DNA from: Bactrocera neohumeralis
Lineage: Eukaryota; Arthropoda; Insecta; Diptera; Tephritidae
Direction of reading: 5' to 3'
DNA: 64,000 bases
Assembly: GCF_024586455.1 (NCBI RefSeq)
Contig: NC_065922.1
Coordinates: 76,491,106-76,555,105 of the forward strand
Positions 1 to 13,050 of this stretch are shown piece by piece; the first letter of the stretch is position 1; each line of letters starts with the position of its first letter. Below the pieces are notes generated by a model, which saw only the letters and a program-made list of their open reading frames with translations, was not told the origin of the DNA and searched no databases. A program made the translations under genes and the position numbers.

Positions 1-1160
1 AACTTCATTTGGATTACCGTTAATTACAGTTGATTTAATTGCCAAAAAAGTTGTGTTCCGTTAAGGAAAATAAAAAAAAAATTATACTGCAAGAAAATAC
101 AATAATTTTGAGAGCAATTGCGGGTGCGCGCCAACTGTCCGCATTGCAGGGCACACAACCTCACCTCACTTTGGCAGCGACTAGCACGATTGCATGCAAC
201 AATTAAGGCTTAAACAACTGCGCGCACAATTAAAAGCGCCTAATTATCACCCTTCAACGCCACCAAATCGTAAAACAGTAAAACAGTAAATAATACACTA
301 ACCGCTTACAAATTTTATTGCACCCAATGCGAAGGTGCAAGTGATATATGCGCAAGCGGCAAGCGCCGACGATGGCGGTGGCGGTGGCAGGTGCATGTAC
401 ATGCAACACATGCTGCACACGCAATTCAATTCACAACGCAAACAGTTAGCGGAGGCGCGTGTGGGGTGCGCGGTAGCTGCGCTTGCAACAATTTGCGCGA
501 GTTAGTGCGAAAAGTTGGCGGTCGAAAACTACAAACAGCACATTTACATTAAGGCAACCGCAATAAAGTTAGTTGGCGCCTGGCGCGCACAACGCCCACA
601 ACGCGCCGCGCCATCCGCACCCGCTAGCCCGCGAACATTTAAGCTGCATCACAAATTCCACCAAAATTACAGATAAACAAAACAAATCCCCAAACGCAGC
701 GCGCACCGTGTGTGCGCAACGCTGTGCGCAGGCGGCGGGCAGGTGATGACACTGTAAAATAACTGTAAATTGCGAATTAAGCCAAATCGCGCATGGGTTG
801 CAAACGCCAAGCACACACACACACACAGTGAGCGGCAAGCCTTGCTGGCGGCGAGCCCGTCACAAAGCGCGTATGGTGGTATATGTGCGCAGTGTTGATT
901 TGGTTCGAAACTTTACTGTTGTATTTTGTTAGTCCCTTAAAAGCGACGAAAAAACCAACGAAATTTGGCGCATTTACAGTTACGGCGTTTGTTTGACCAG
1001 CGACCACCAGCAAGCGGCTTCCGCTGCTGTGCGGCTAAAATGTCCCGGCTCCAATGGATTTGTGTAGTTTAATTTTGTTTTGGTCTTTCATTTTCGGTAT
1101 TTCGTTCTGCTGTGCTTTGGGCAGATTACGCGTTCCGCTGGGGTTTTGAAACAAGCGCAC
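1..1160. other. Unique non-coding DNA, moderately GC-rich
   Basis: No reading frame here looks like protein. The stretch mixes homopolymer-free unique sequence with CG-containing words such as gcgcgcc and tgcgcgag, unlike the T-run DNA further on. A (CA)n microsatellite lies at about 811-827, and a short GGCGGT-type run at about 372-390. It resembles the evolutionarily constrained non-coding islands found around fly developmental genes, but that is inference from composition alone. Confidence 0.5.
811..827. repeat. (CA)n microsatellite
   Basis: This is an uninterrupted dinucleotide CA tract of about eight units. Similar short CA or TG tracts occur at about 8600-8615, 9054-9071, 11586-11604, 20528-20544, 21357-21370, 21488-21503, 38561-38571, 43060-43072, 44515-44527 and 46150-46162. 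Confidence 0.9.
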
Positions 1161-2700
1161 TATGATGAGCTTTTATCGCTTCCAATGGGTCTTCTCTGCT
1201 ATAAAAAGTTACGTCGGAATAGTTAGGCAAGCAGGTTCTAACATCAAGCTGTTAACTTTAGAGTTTCTCGTCCTTAACTTCACATCAAACTCGACCGAAA
1301 CTGGTGTTATTTGGTTATTCCAGAGCTTGAGCGAAGCCACTGCGGCATATGTGATTCAAGCAGCTTTTTTTGTTCGAGCGACTGAGAGATCCTATCATAC
1401 TGAGCCATATATGAGTTCAGATTTAAGATCCCAACACTTTTTAAATTCAGCAAAATTCATGATTTATGTCTATAACTAACGGTATAGTATAAGCTAGAAA
1501 CCTAAAAGGGAAAAGCTCGCAGAGCTTTAGAATTTCTTCAAGAAAATAGGAACGTCTCTAGAAGCTCGTTCAAACTACCCGACTTAACTATATTCACCCC
1601 TAATTTCTTCTAGCTCTAATTTAAAAAATGTTATCAAAATTCCCGTTAGCACTTCTCAAAGCTCGTATACCTTAATAAGTTAACAAGACTATTGCTTTGA
1701 CTTTGTTAGCATAATTCTTTTGCACACATCACCTAATCGTTTCTAATTACCTCAAGGCACTAACACTGAACACGCGAGAAATCAGAGAATGTGTGAAGAG
1801 TAACTAAGACGCACCGCAAGGTGATGAAGATTTGAATTATGGCGTATTAAATTTCAACGTTATGACAATTATGGCGCGTAAGACCACATAAAACCAGTAT
1901 CTAAGTGCTTGGTTCTGTTGTGGAAAATTACACAAAGAGGCCAATAAATTAGCCTTGTCTTTGCGTGTCAGACTTTGGACTTTTGTAAGACAATACGCGA
2001 TGTACTCTAAAGCAGACAGAAGCCAGCTACCGCAAACAACAAAGACGAAAAACGTTTGCAGATGAGTACTGTATGCTCTGAATGACATAGATGACGGTAT
2101 GGGCACCCAAAGGGGTACGGCATATCATTAGACCGCATAACTAGTAGTGCGATATAGCGCCAAATTCAAGTCTAAGGTTTCTTGCAGAGAAATGAGTTCA
2201 CAATTGACAAGTAGTGACAGCGCCAAGGCTGTGTGTTGTATTGCTGCAATAAAGTCTTTTTGCAGATCAATTAATTGGTCCTCAAATCAGCTTAATAGAG
2301 ATTTCCATGGAACTCCAATGAAAACTGATGGATTGCGTTAAAATTTCAAGAAAGGTGTAGCTGAGATATAGAGAATCGGGAATTTAATGCTTGTGAGACA
2401 ATTGGTCTCATCTTTTAATTTTTTTCTCACTTGGAGTTGGGGGATGGTCTTGAAAGTACCTGAAATATGCTGAAACCAAGTCATGAAGCTTGTTATAGTC
2501 TTCCGAGTACCAAAAATGTGCTGAAAACACTTTGAAACCTTTAGCCTCAATAATTGTATGACGAGAGCTTTGCTGATATCTAAAAGTTTCAGATGGTTCA
2601 ACGGAAACCAGATTGATGAGTTGAGTGATTACGGTCATTGTCTGAGATTTTATACCTTCTTCTGTCGATTGCTACCCCTGAAGATTTTATATTAATTTAT
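1160..2700. other. Unique non-coding DNA
   Basis: I see no recognisable gene, transposon or RNA. Frames of up to about 105 codons exist, but their translations have no motif and no splice context. Composition is about average for the window. Confidence 0.5.
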
Positions 2701-2729
2701 ATTTATAATTAATCATTTAAATTATATGT

Positions 2730-3790
2730 AAGTTCGATAGAGCTTTATAAAGCTTTGTTGGTCTGGTCCTAAAAGCTTTCGTCTTGTGTTCTAATACTTC
2801 TTGTGTTCATCAATTAAGCTCACAGCTTTGAAGCTTTAAACTAATCCTGACTCTCAGGTTAACTAAAATAAATGGCGTCTCACTTTATGTCGTAAGAAAA
2901 CGAAGAAGCTGTGAAGCTTTAAAGTAATCCTGCCTTGGCTAAAATTGTATACCGTTTCACTTTTCGAGTGGTTAGGAAACGATAAAGCTCTTTAAAAGCT
3001 TTTATATTTAATTTTTCATATAGCTTTCTTGATCTTAGAAAGCTTCCGTTTAAACAGGTTGGGATCATCAATGAAGCTTACAGTTTTAAAGCTTTAAGTT
3101 AACTTTGTCTTGGTTAACATTTAGTCGTAAAGTCTTATTTTTTTTTTTTTATAGAGCTTATTTTTTTTTATAGAGAACATAAAGTTCACGGGCTCAAAGC
3201 CTCAAAGTAGACATTCTTCTAAACTCAACCCTGAATGAATTACGAGGTTGTCTCGTTTGAGAAGTGGTAAAAAAAAGGGACAAGCTCATTAAAAGCTTTT
3301 TTTAATTTTTTTTTTTCATTGAGAATGAAAAATTCTCAGGTTCGATACCTTTAACTGGACAACATTCAACTTTTAACTAGGTAACCTTGAGCTCTTTAAA
3401 ACCTTTTATTTTTAATGTTTTCATAGGGAATTTACAAATTCCCAGATTCGAAACCTTAAGCTAAACATACTCCTGTACTTATCCTTAATTGGGCTAAAAC
3501 GTTATCCCGCTTCTCTCGTCAGAGAAGAGAAAAGCTTTATAAAAGCTTTAATTTTAATTTTTTCAAAGAGTCTAAGATCATGTCGTTTTTAAAGAGAATA
3601 AAAACTTCACAAGCCCAAAACCTTAAGCTAGGCATACTGTTAAACTCAACCCTGAATGGGTTAATATGTTGCTCTGTACTTTTTCAACAAGAGAAGAAAA
3701 AAGCTCCTTAAAAGCTTTTATTTTTATTTATTTTTTATTAGAGAAGGAAGATCGTGCCGAATGTTTTTAAATAAAAAGTTTGAGATTTTT
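2730..3790. repeat. Degenerate tandem array, AAGCTTTT family
   Basis: Diverged units recur with a spacing of roughly 110-180 bp. Each contains a block like 'gctctttaaaagcttttatttttaattttttca', then 'agagaa', then a segment like 'aaaccttaagctaaacatact' and 'ctgaatgggtta'. Unit heads are visible near 2747, 2984, 3282, 3390, 3533 and 3699. Copies differ by many substitutions and indels, so the array is old. It encodes nothing. Confidence 0.65.
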
Positions 3791-3799
3791 TCCATAAAA

Positions 3800-4620
3800 A
3801 TTTTCATAATAAACTATTGTGAAACCCCTGTCATGCTGCGACTCAGTCACGAAGCGCCGTTATTCATTGCCCTTTTAATTGCCTGATCACAAGTATAGCT
3901 ATTAGAAGGGCTTTTGACAGCTCAGCGCCAATCACGCGAAGTGAATTTTCTATTAATTAAATTTATTATTATTTTTTTTAATTTCTCCCGACTATTATGC
4001 AAATTATTAGCATTGTTAGCTGCAAGCGACCTTCAAAATAAGTACTAATTGGAAATAACAATATGTGAGTGTAAATAAATAATAATAAAATACGAAGCTT
4101 TCGACTCGGTTTGCAGCGTTTTGCCACTACAAAAGCAAATTTCAGTTGCGTATAAATTTTCCATGCTTATTAGTTGTGAGCTGTAAGCTTCTTTGTTTCG
4201 CGTACTGAGCTATGGATTAGCTGTGACAACAACAGCAACGACAACAATGACAATTAGCAGTCAACTGTTGCGCTCGCTTGACTTATTGGCAGCAGCGCAG
4301 CTCCAAGCGCATCCTCCGCCGGGCACTGTCTCGCTGTCCCTCCCTCTCTCTGCGTTGCTTGCACTGACAAGCGTGTAAAATTCTAAAATATTGTTTGCCA
4401 AGCGTTGCTTAACTCGCTGCATGCCAGTGTCAGCGCTGCTCACGTGTTTGCCTGTGTGTGATCAGCATAGCTGTTGGCCATCCATCAAAGCTGCAAAGTT
4501 TTGCATAATAAAATGGTAAATAAAATGCGAGAATACAAAAGAAAAAACAACATAAACATGCTAACTATGCTAAACGCTCAAGTGACTGCTAAAATGCGTA
4601 CTTAACTAATTGAAAAGTAA
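3800..4620. other. Unique non-coding DNA
   Basis: Nothing recognisable. It includes a GC-richer patch with CAACAACAG and CTCTCTC words at about 4220-4360. No conserved protein motif is visible in any frame. Confidence 0.45.
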
Positions 4621-5640
4621 ATATTTAATTAATTTTTTGTGTTGTTGTTGGCATTTATTGCTGCTCGTGACCATTTGCTGGCGTTTTGGTTGTTTGAGAA
4701 AACTTCGTGATTTATTTTTATTTTTTTTTTTAATTTCTGAAGAATTGTCTATGCTTATGTCACAATTAAACTTTTTTTTTGAAATTTTGAAATTTTATTT
4801 CATAATTCAATTTGAAAATTATTGTCAAATTTTGTATTTTTTATCAAAAATTTAATTGTTTTTATGGATTTAAATTTTTTTCTTCAAAACAAAAATATTT
4901 TAAAATTTTGAGAATTTCAATACGTGTAACTAACATAATAATTTTTGACTTATGTAATAATTAAAATTAAAATTGTTGTTAAAGTTATAATTTTGAATCT
5001 AAATTTTTTTTAAATTTTTTTAATTTTTTATTTACTTAATTTTTGTTTATTTGTTATTTTAAAACTTGCTTTATATATTTTTATTTATATCATAATTAAA
5101 ATTGACGTTTTTGTCCAATTTTAAAATTTTTGTTTTGATATATTTTTTGATTTTTTTTTATTGTTTAATTTTATTATTTTTTTTTAATTTTTTAAAATTT
5201 CTTTATAATTAAAATTTAAACTATTTTTTAAAATTTATAATTTTCGGTTTTATATTGTTTTAATCATTTTAGTTCAAAATTTGTTAAATTTTTTAATTAT
5301 ATAATTGTTATTAATTTTTTATATATTTTTTTTAAACATGTGCTTAAAAAATTAAATTTCAACGTCTAACATCGTGAGTTTTTACATACTATTTTTATTT
5401 TTAATAATTTTAATTAATTAATTAATATATAAAAAAAAAATGTTTAAAAAATTAAAACTTAAAAATTTTTAAATTTATTTTTAATTTTTTAAATTATTTT
5501 TAATTTTTTTAATTTTTTTTAATTTTTAAATTTTTTTTTAATTTGTGAAATTTTTTTAAGTTTATTTATGTCATGATTAAAATTGATATTTTTGTTAAGT
5601 TTTGCCTTTTTTAATTTTAGCATTAAAAATATTTCCATTG
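4620..5640. repeat. AT-rich low-complexity block
   Basis: This is almost wholly T-runs, A-runs and AATTTTT-type words, with AATTAATTAATTAA palindromic stretches near 5405-5425. No gene can be supported here. Confidence 0.8.
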
Positions 5641-6720
5641 TTGCTTTAATTTTTCTGCATCACTTTGAATCCTCGTGCAAAAATTATATCCAAGGTGCGT
5701 GCCAAAGGTGCTAGTGCCATTAGAAATACTTTGTACTATTCTATGTAGCATACAATTCGCGAAGCGATTAGCAACACTGCACAGCACTTGATCAGCCACT
5801 AATGTACTCGGCATTACTGTGCGTGCAAAAAATGTTACTAGAAACGCGCGAGGCATACTTTGACTCATACACACTCAATTAAGACTCAAATAAATGTACT
5901 TTAGATAGTAGTTTAATAAAGAAATATCTAAAAAAATACACACAACTCAAACTATAATGGTAATTAAAAATGTATTTGCTTGAGCTCGAAGTACACAGGC
6001 AGCGCACTGCCACTCATTTGCATTTCTAAAAACCATTTACGCTTACTTACTGTTTGATCACTAAATATGTTTGCATATGTGTATGTGTGCGCCACAAAAC
6101 CAGTTCCATGCAACCGCCCGACAGTTAACTGCTAATGCCAGTGCGTGCCTATTTTTATTATGTTTGCAAATATGTAGTCAGATCCATTTAAGCTTGTGCT
6201 GAACTTGTGCCACAACTAAGCACTGTCGGCAATGACTGACTGACTAGCGTTTTTGTTATTGTTGTTTGCCGCTTATATGGGCATGTTGGCTTTTTGCATA
6301 TTTTTTATAGTTATTTAACTAGAATGGCTATTTTATAGGCTGGTGCATAGCTCTAAAGTCAGCTTTAAAACTCAGTGCGAGCGGCTTTATTAAAGTCTAT
6401 ACTAGTTCGTCCCACTGTAATTTGGTTTTTTACCACAAAAGAGACTGTGTTGCTATTTCCAATGGGTGCATTTCCTATTAAATCCTAAAGTGGAAAGCAT
6501 ATCTTTGCTGATTTTTTTCTTTTATTGTGTAATGAAGCAATTAAAAAAATTGTAGCCTATCCAAAGGCGCTTTCCTTTGCGCCTTTACAATTTCTGCTCA
6601 AAATTTTCAAGCTTTATAGCCTTCACTTACATAAATTAAATATTTTTTGTAATATTTTTATATTTTTGCCCGAAAGTACTGTAGAAATGTCTTAAGCATG
6701 GCGATGGTTGCACACTATTT
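5640..6720. other. Unique non-coding DNA
   Basis: Nothing recognised. Composition is intermediate, with ordinary intergenic or intronic texture between two AT-rich blocks. Confidence 0.45.
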
Positions 6721-7820
6721 GTCCTAATTGAGTGAATTTTAATTTTTATTTTTTTCTTAAAATTATTTAATTTTTGTTTTTAAATAAATTATTATATATT
6801 TTATTTAAAAAAATATTAACACTTTCTTCATAAAGTTTTCCTTCAAATTTCAATTAATTTTTTTTTAATTTTTATTAATTTGCGTATAGTTTTAAGAAAA
6901 AATAATTTTAATTTTACTCCATTCTTTTTTGAAAAAAAAATAATATTTTTTATAAAAGAAAATCTCAGCTATTGAAATGAAATAGTAAGTAAAAGCTTTT
7001 TGTTTGAAAAAAAATCCATTTTTTTTAAATTAATTTTTTAAATTTTGTCTAATTTTTTTCTAAAAAATATTATATTTTTTATAACATTTCTTCTTTAAGT
7101 TTTAATTTTTTCCCATAAAATTTAATTTTTTTTTTTTTAGAAAAATTTTTAATTTTTCGAATAATATATAATTTTGTTGTTTCCTACAATTTAAATTTTT
7201 TTTCTCAAATTTAAATTTTTTTATAGAAATTTGATTTTTTCCAAAAAATTTACTTTTTTACTTTAAAATTTTCAAATATTATAAAATTTTTTAATACAAT
7301 TTCTTCATAGAGTTTTATTAATTTTTAATTTTTTTCCAAGAATTTCATTCATTCATTTTGAAAATTTTAAGTTATTTTCCAAAAATTTCATTTTTATATT
7401 TTTAATTTTTCAAATAATATATACTTTCTTTTATGAAATTTCTTCATAAAGTTATATATTTTCATTTTTTTTCCCCCAAAATTTAATTTTTTTCTGGAAA
7501 ACTTTTAATTTTTTGATTTTTATTTTTGAAATAAAAAAATGTTAACTAATTTATTTTTCAAAAATTTAAATTTGAATTTATATACATATATATTTTTTTT
7601 TGAAAAAAAAATTAAAAATTTTAAATTTTCTCTGGAAAACTTTTTATTTTTTGAATTTTTCTTGAATAAATGTTAATTTTTTTTAATGTTTTGAATTATT
7701 TCAAATTTTTTTCTACAATTAAATTTTTTTTTAATATTTTCTTAAAAAATTTAAATTTTTCCAATTTTTTTCTTTGAAAGATATTTACAGTTTTAATTAA
7801 TTTATTTCTTTTTTAAGATT
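6720..7820. repeat. AT-rich low-complexity block
   Basis: T-runs and AATTTTT words repeat with irregular spacing. Phrases such as 'cttcataaagtttt' and 'cccaaaatttaattttt' recur near 6828, 7090, 7305 and 7440, suggesting an ancient degenerate tandem array. There is no coding content. Confidence 0.7.
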
Positions 7821-9480
7821 TCACTGCATCTGAACATAATAATAGCGCTATACATAGCCTATTTGGTAATAACCTAAGATTATTAAAAAAAAAATCTAAA
7901 TTATGATTACAAAAATTAATTACAAGAAATTACTCCTGAAACTTTCGTTTTAATGCCACTCTTGCCCTCCAACTGTTTACAAATGCACTCCTACTCGATT
8001 ACGCAACGAACCAGCATAGTCTACACACACACATGTGTCTGTTTAGCAAAACCAGTACATTTACCTTACCGTTAATGGCCGCACAGTCATCAACCAGTTT
8101 ATCTACCTTTCGAACTAAATACAAATTTATGTGTTTCAATCAATTTTTTGCCTCTAACACAGTTGTTGTGCGCCTTAATGATTTTCCTACACTTTTATTT
8201 TGTTGCTGTAATCGATACGCCTACCAACAGCACACACATATGTATTTGCACTAATGTGCTTTCAAATATGAATAATAACAACGGAAAGCACAGCTGGCGG
8301 CAGCGGCAACTAATGGCTACCGTTATGTATTTATAAGTACAGTATTATATTATAATAAAATGGATTAAGGCAGCGAAAGCGATGCCCTTGTTTTGATAGC
8401 ATAGAGAATTTATAAATAAATTAACGTATGTACATATGTGTGTATATATACGCTATGGGTGGATTTGTATTCAATTATATATGTGTGTGTGTTTCATGAA
8501 CAGTGGCATTAGGTTTCATTAGCCTGTGATGTTTTGTGCTTACCTCAATCGACCTGTTTATTTGTTACAATTTTTCCGCTGCCCACACCAATACCAGCAC
8601 ACACACACACACTGCCACATGCATACACATGCAGCAGAGTGGCTAATGGCTGTACGATGCCATATCAAATTGCTACTAAAAGCCTGAAGCAGAATTTAAT
8701 ATACTTACCATACAATATTAATGTTTGTATAAAATAAATAAGCACATCATACATACATATATATATATATATATATTTGTATATACTGTCTATGTGGTAA
8801 AAGTAACAGTAGCTTCGCCATTGTCAATTAATTGTAAATTAGCGTCTAACCGTACTTACACTGCACTAAGTATGCAGCGTTGGCGAGTCTAGCGCGCGCT
8901 GACGCCAGGGCGTATGAGTAACATGCAATTTATGAACTGAACTACCAGCAACTTAATTACAATAAAAAAATGTAGTAGCGCGCTGCGCAAACACACACAA
9001 ACTGATATGAAAATAATAACAGTAACAACAAACTTGTAAACATGCATGTTTGTGCGTGTGTGTGTGTGTGTGGGTGCTATAATAACATCGCCAATAAGCG
9101 CGCGCAGCAACAACAAATGCCTATTAGTGTCAGTACATGCATGCAACAGCTTGTGCGGCTGGCTTTAATTGCCTTTCGAGCAGCGCCAGTGAAAGTCATT
9201 ACATGTGAGCAAACAAATACATATTTACGCGCGAAAAAGGCGCTTGGAAAAAAGCGGTTGAGTGTAAAAATAAACATTTTTCAGCCGCAAATTGCATGCA
9301 GGCCACGTCGCTGATGCTTGAATTGCATGCGGACAGCTGCTACAGTAATGCAAACAAAATTATCTATATGTAAAACATTTGCATACGCCTACAACAGCAA
9401 TAAGCTGTGACAATAATCGATATGGTTGGCATGAGCACAATACTTTGAATACCGTTAACATTACCAGCACAGCGTTTATC
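7820..9480. other. Unique non-coding DNA with microsatellites
   Basis: Contains (CA)n at about 8600, a (TA)n run at about 8756-8776, and (TG)n at about 9054-9071. TACATATG-type words are frequent. No gene was recognised. Confidence 0.5.
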
Positions 9481-10960
9481 ATTATCCACTGAGCTGAAAT
9501 GTAACATTCAATATTTTTGAAGCTATTACAATTTTCTTTACAGTAATGATTACCACTACAATTAAGACTACAATTACAAGTAATGATTACTAACTCCCAT
9601 ATAAATATTTCGCTGTACATAATTATATTAAACAGCATCACAATAATTCAGATTGCAATGAAAAGGAGTAATCAGTACATTTTTCGACACTTGTTTTTTT
9701 TTGATTACTTTTGCATTACTATTTATATTATAGTTACCATAATCATTGCAACCATAACAGTTATTTTATGTGGATGTACTAAAAGAATTTAAGATTACTA
9801 GTTAGACTATCGCTACAATTGCTGTAATCATTACAAATACAATAATTATTTTGTATTGGTGTATTTAAAAATTTTAAGATGCCAAAGATTTCGCTTGTAG
9901 ATACATTAATCAGCATCAAAACTAAGTATACAATTGGCAAAAAAGCAATCATAGCAAATTCATCCCGTTTTTCCTTTTAATTACATAATCGTTCTTGATT
10001 ACAATTTGCATTACTCTAACAATTACCGTAATTATTACCCCCATAATAGTTATTTTATATGGAAGCATTAAAAAATATAAGATTACAATGTAAAAAAGTA
10101 ATCATTACAAATTTCTCAATTTTTTTTTTTCGAATTCATGATTGTTTCGCATTACTCTTTATAAGTATATGGTTATTTTATATTGATGCAATTAATTAAG
10201 ATTAATTTATCACAACAGTTTCTTTAAATTTAAGTTTACAGTATAAGAAAGAGAATCATTACAAATTTCAAAATTTTTTTCTTCGCTTATGTAAAGGTTT
10301 TGAATTACTATTTCAATTACCCTAACAATTACTATAATTAGTACCACGATATTTATTTTAAATGAATGCATTAAAAATTAAATTACAATTAAAAAAGTAA
10401 TCATTACAAATTTCTCAGTATTTTCTTTGATTACGTAATCATGCTTGATTACTATTTGAATCAGCTTGAAAATTATTGCAATCCATTCAACCCAAATGCC
10501 TATTTTATTCTCGATGCATTATCGATGCTTTCTCATTACCTTTGCTTTTCCATTACTATAATCATTACATTGAAAGTCTTATAATTTTTAATGTTCGCTA
10601 TATATTTGCCATTTTTTTATTCAATGTATTTGGTTTTTTTATTAATAATGCAATACACAAATACCACTACTTTAAAATCTTCATTATAGTTATTAGTATG
10701 ATTACAAATACCATTACCATTGCCAAATTCCATTACTAATTTCCATTAAAAATTACAATTCTTCATTCGTATTATTTGTATGCTTGCAAATACCATTACC
10801 AGTACCAGTTAACATTACCAAATATGATTACTGATTTCCATTACAAATTACCATTACCAAATATAATTAATTATTTCCATTACCATTACCAAAAAACATT
10901 ACCAATTACCATTACAATTACTCTATTATTATTTTTGTCACTGGGTATATCCATGTACAT
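9480..10960. repeat. ATTACC/ATTACA low-complexity tract, first block
   Basis: For about 1.5 kb the + strand is built from degenerate hexamers around CATTAC, TTACCA and ATTACA, clearest at 10780-10925 where 'ccattaccattacc' repeats nearly perfectly. The left part is more diverged but still carries 'gattac' and 'aatcattacaaattt' at regular intervals (near 9600, 9820, 10100, 10260 and 10400). This is a decayed simple-sequence tract. ORFs in it are chance frames. Confidence 0.8.
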
Positions 10961-12370
10961 ACATATATCCCTACTTATATTACATTTGCGAATGATAAAG
11001 AGGCCTCAAACATAATCTCATCAAAATTTTGCGCAAAGGATTGTTGCCGCATATATAATATATGTAGAGTGGGACAAAAACAATTTACAACAACAACTGA
11101 TAGTTAAGTGCAAAGTTGGGTTTTATGCGACTGCAAGCGCCTGAAAATTTCCAATAATGCCAATGAGGCGGCCATTGTTAAGCCAACTCACTTGAGCGCC
11201 ATGTGAAACAACAAAAATTAGCAGCACACACAGAATTGCAAATATTGACAAGCGCATAAGTTCGCAAATGAGTGAATAAGCCAGCGCGCTGCTGCTTTCC
11301 CCAACTCAAAGCCATTTACGGCCGCCGCTCAAACATTCCAGCGCTCAGCCACTGAGCAAACACGCAGCGCAGCATTTTCCCACATGCTCATCAGCAACGT
11401 CATAATCGGCATGCGGCATCTTACGTTCGCCACAGCCCCGCGCGAGTCCTTTCGGCGTGCGGACAACCGCATTTAGCACTCAAGTTGACCCAAATTGCGA
11501 GTTAATTTGAATGAATTTAATAAAAATTGTGCAGGCGTGCGAAAAAATCACTTGCAGCGCGCTTGCATGCAAATTTCCATGCACACGCACACACACACAC
11601 ACGCGCACTAATTGAGTCGTTGATGCGGCAGTTTTTGCGCCGAAAAAAGGATTAATAGCCTGACAGCGCTTTTGCGCACGCACGCACACTACCTCGCTTT
11701 GTAATGCAGCCACTGCGGCAACAATAATAGCTACAAAAACAATAAATGCGCACTGCAATCTGCTGCACAGGCTCATTGTCAATTCAATTTAAATTCATTG
11801 CAGGCAGCTGCTCAGCTCAGCGGCAGAAAGCCAATCGACGCGCCAGCGAATATTTGCTGTTGTAATGCAATGTAATGTGCGGGCGGACAAAGTAATGCAT
11901 TAATAATGCCACATGCATCATCGGCAGCACAACATGTTGCATACCGCGCATTAGTGGCAATTTTTGTTATTGCAGCGCAGCTGACAGCCTTTGAGGTTCT
12001 GAAATGTTGCTTACTTTCCTCAGTTGAAGCTGGAAAAAAGTGAAGCAAATAATCAAGTATATTAAACGAAAAAGTTTTTAATTTGTTTGCATGGCTGATG
12101 TCATTAATGAATTTTCTTTCGCTCTCCTTGTTTTATATTTTCTCTCTATCCATGTGCTCTTCGCCGGATATTCATTTAACTTTCAGCCTTATCGTTTCAA
12201 ACAGAGTTAGATAAGCAAAACAAGTGCCCTTGGCCGATTAAAATCCTGTACAACTCCAGTACCGTAGAACCATCAGTTTTATGAATTCGTCTTCGTCTCT
12301 TAACTCTCTAAAAATATATATTTATAACATCGTCCTTTGTTCCATTCATGTGATCATTTATTTTACTATT
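10960..12370. other. Unique GC-richer island inside the ATTACC region
   Basis: A 1.4-kb island of non-repetitive sequence, with CG-containing words and (CA)n at about 11586-11604, separates the two ATTACC blocks. No protein motif is visible. Confidence 0.5.
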
Positions 12371-13050
12371 TCATCATTAAAATCAGTGGTATTCCCAGTT
12401 TAACTTTATGATTACCATTACCATTACCAGTACTAATGCGCTATGGTATGACAATAACAACTATAATTACCATTACTAATGCTTTTACCAAAACATTTAG
12501 TGAATATTACGCTATAATTACTTTTCCATTACTAGCATTCTATTGCTTTAGCGAAAAAAAAGTTATCGACTATTTTCCATTACAGCTTTCATTACCATTT
12601 ACTTTCTCATTATCACTATGTAAATAATTACCAGTACCATTATCATTACCTTGGTATTGCAGTAGTTAAAAATAATTACCGATTATGTGACGGTGTCAAT
12701 TTGCCATTACAGTCTCCAATCTAAATTACATTTTCATTATTACAGCATATGTAATTACCAGTACCAGTACTGATTACTTTATATAACTGTAACTAAAAAA
12801 AAATAACGGTTATTTCCCGTTTTCAACTTGTCACCACAGTTTCAAATATGATTTAGTTTTTGATTACTGTCTTGCATATAATTACCAGTACCATTATCAT
12901 TACTTTAGTTAGGAGTTAGCTATGCTCTGCTACATACAATTGCGATTTCGCGCGATAAAAAAATGTTAAGCCCGAATTTATGATTACAATACTATTACTT
13001 TTACCATTACTCTGCCGTAATTACTCTATAAGTATTTTTATTTCATTATA
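12370..13050. repeat. ATTACC low-complexity tract, second block
   Basis: The same CATTAC/TTACCA hexamer texture resumes, for example 'gattaccattaccattaccag' split across 12410-12432 and 'ccagtaccattatcattacc' near 12630. Strand orientation matches the first block, consistent with one ancestral tract divided by the island at 10960-12370. Confidence 0.75.

Noticed and set aside
6955..6995. 16-nt exon-like gap, tctcag to GTAAGTAAA
   Set aside because: The acceptor has a purine-rich tract (aaaagaaaatctcag), so it is unlikely to be used.
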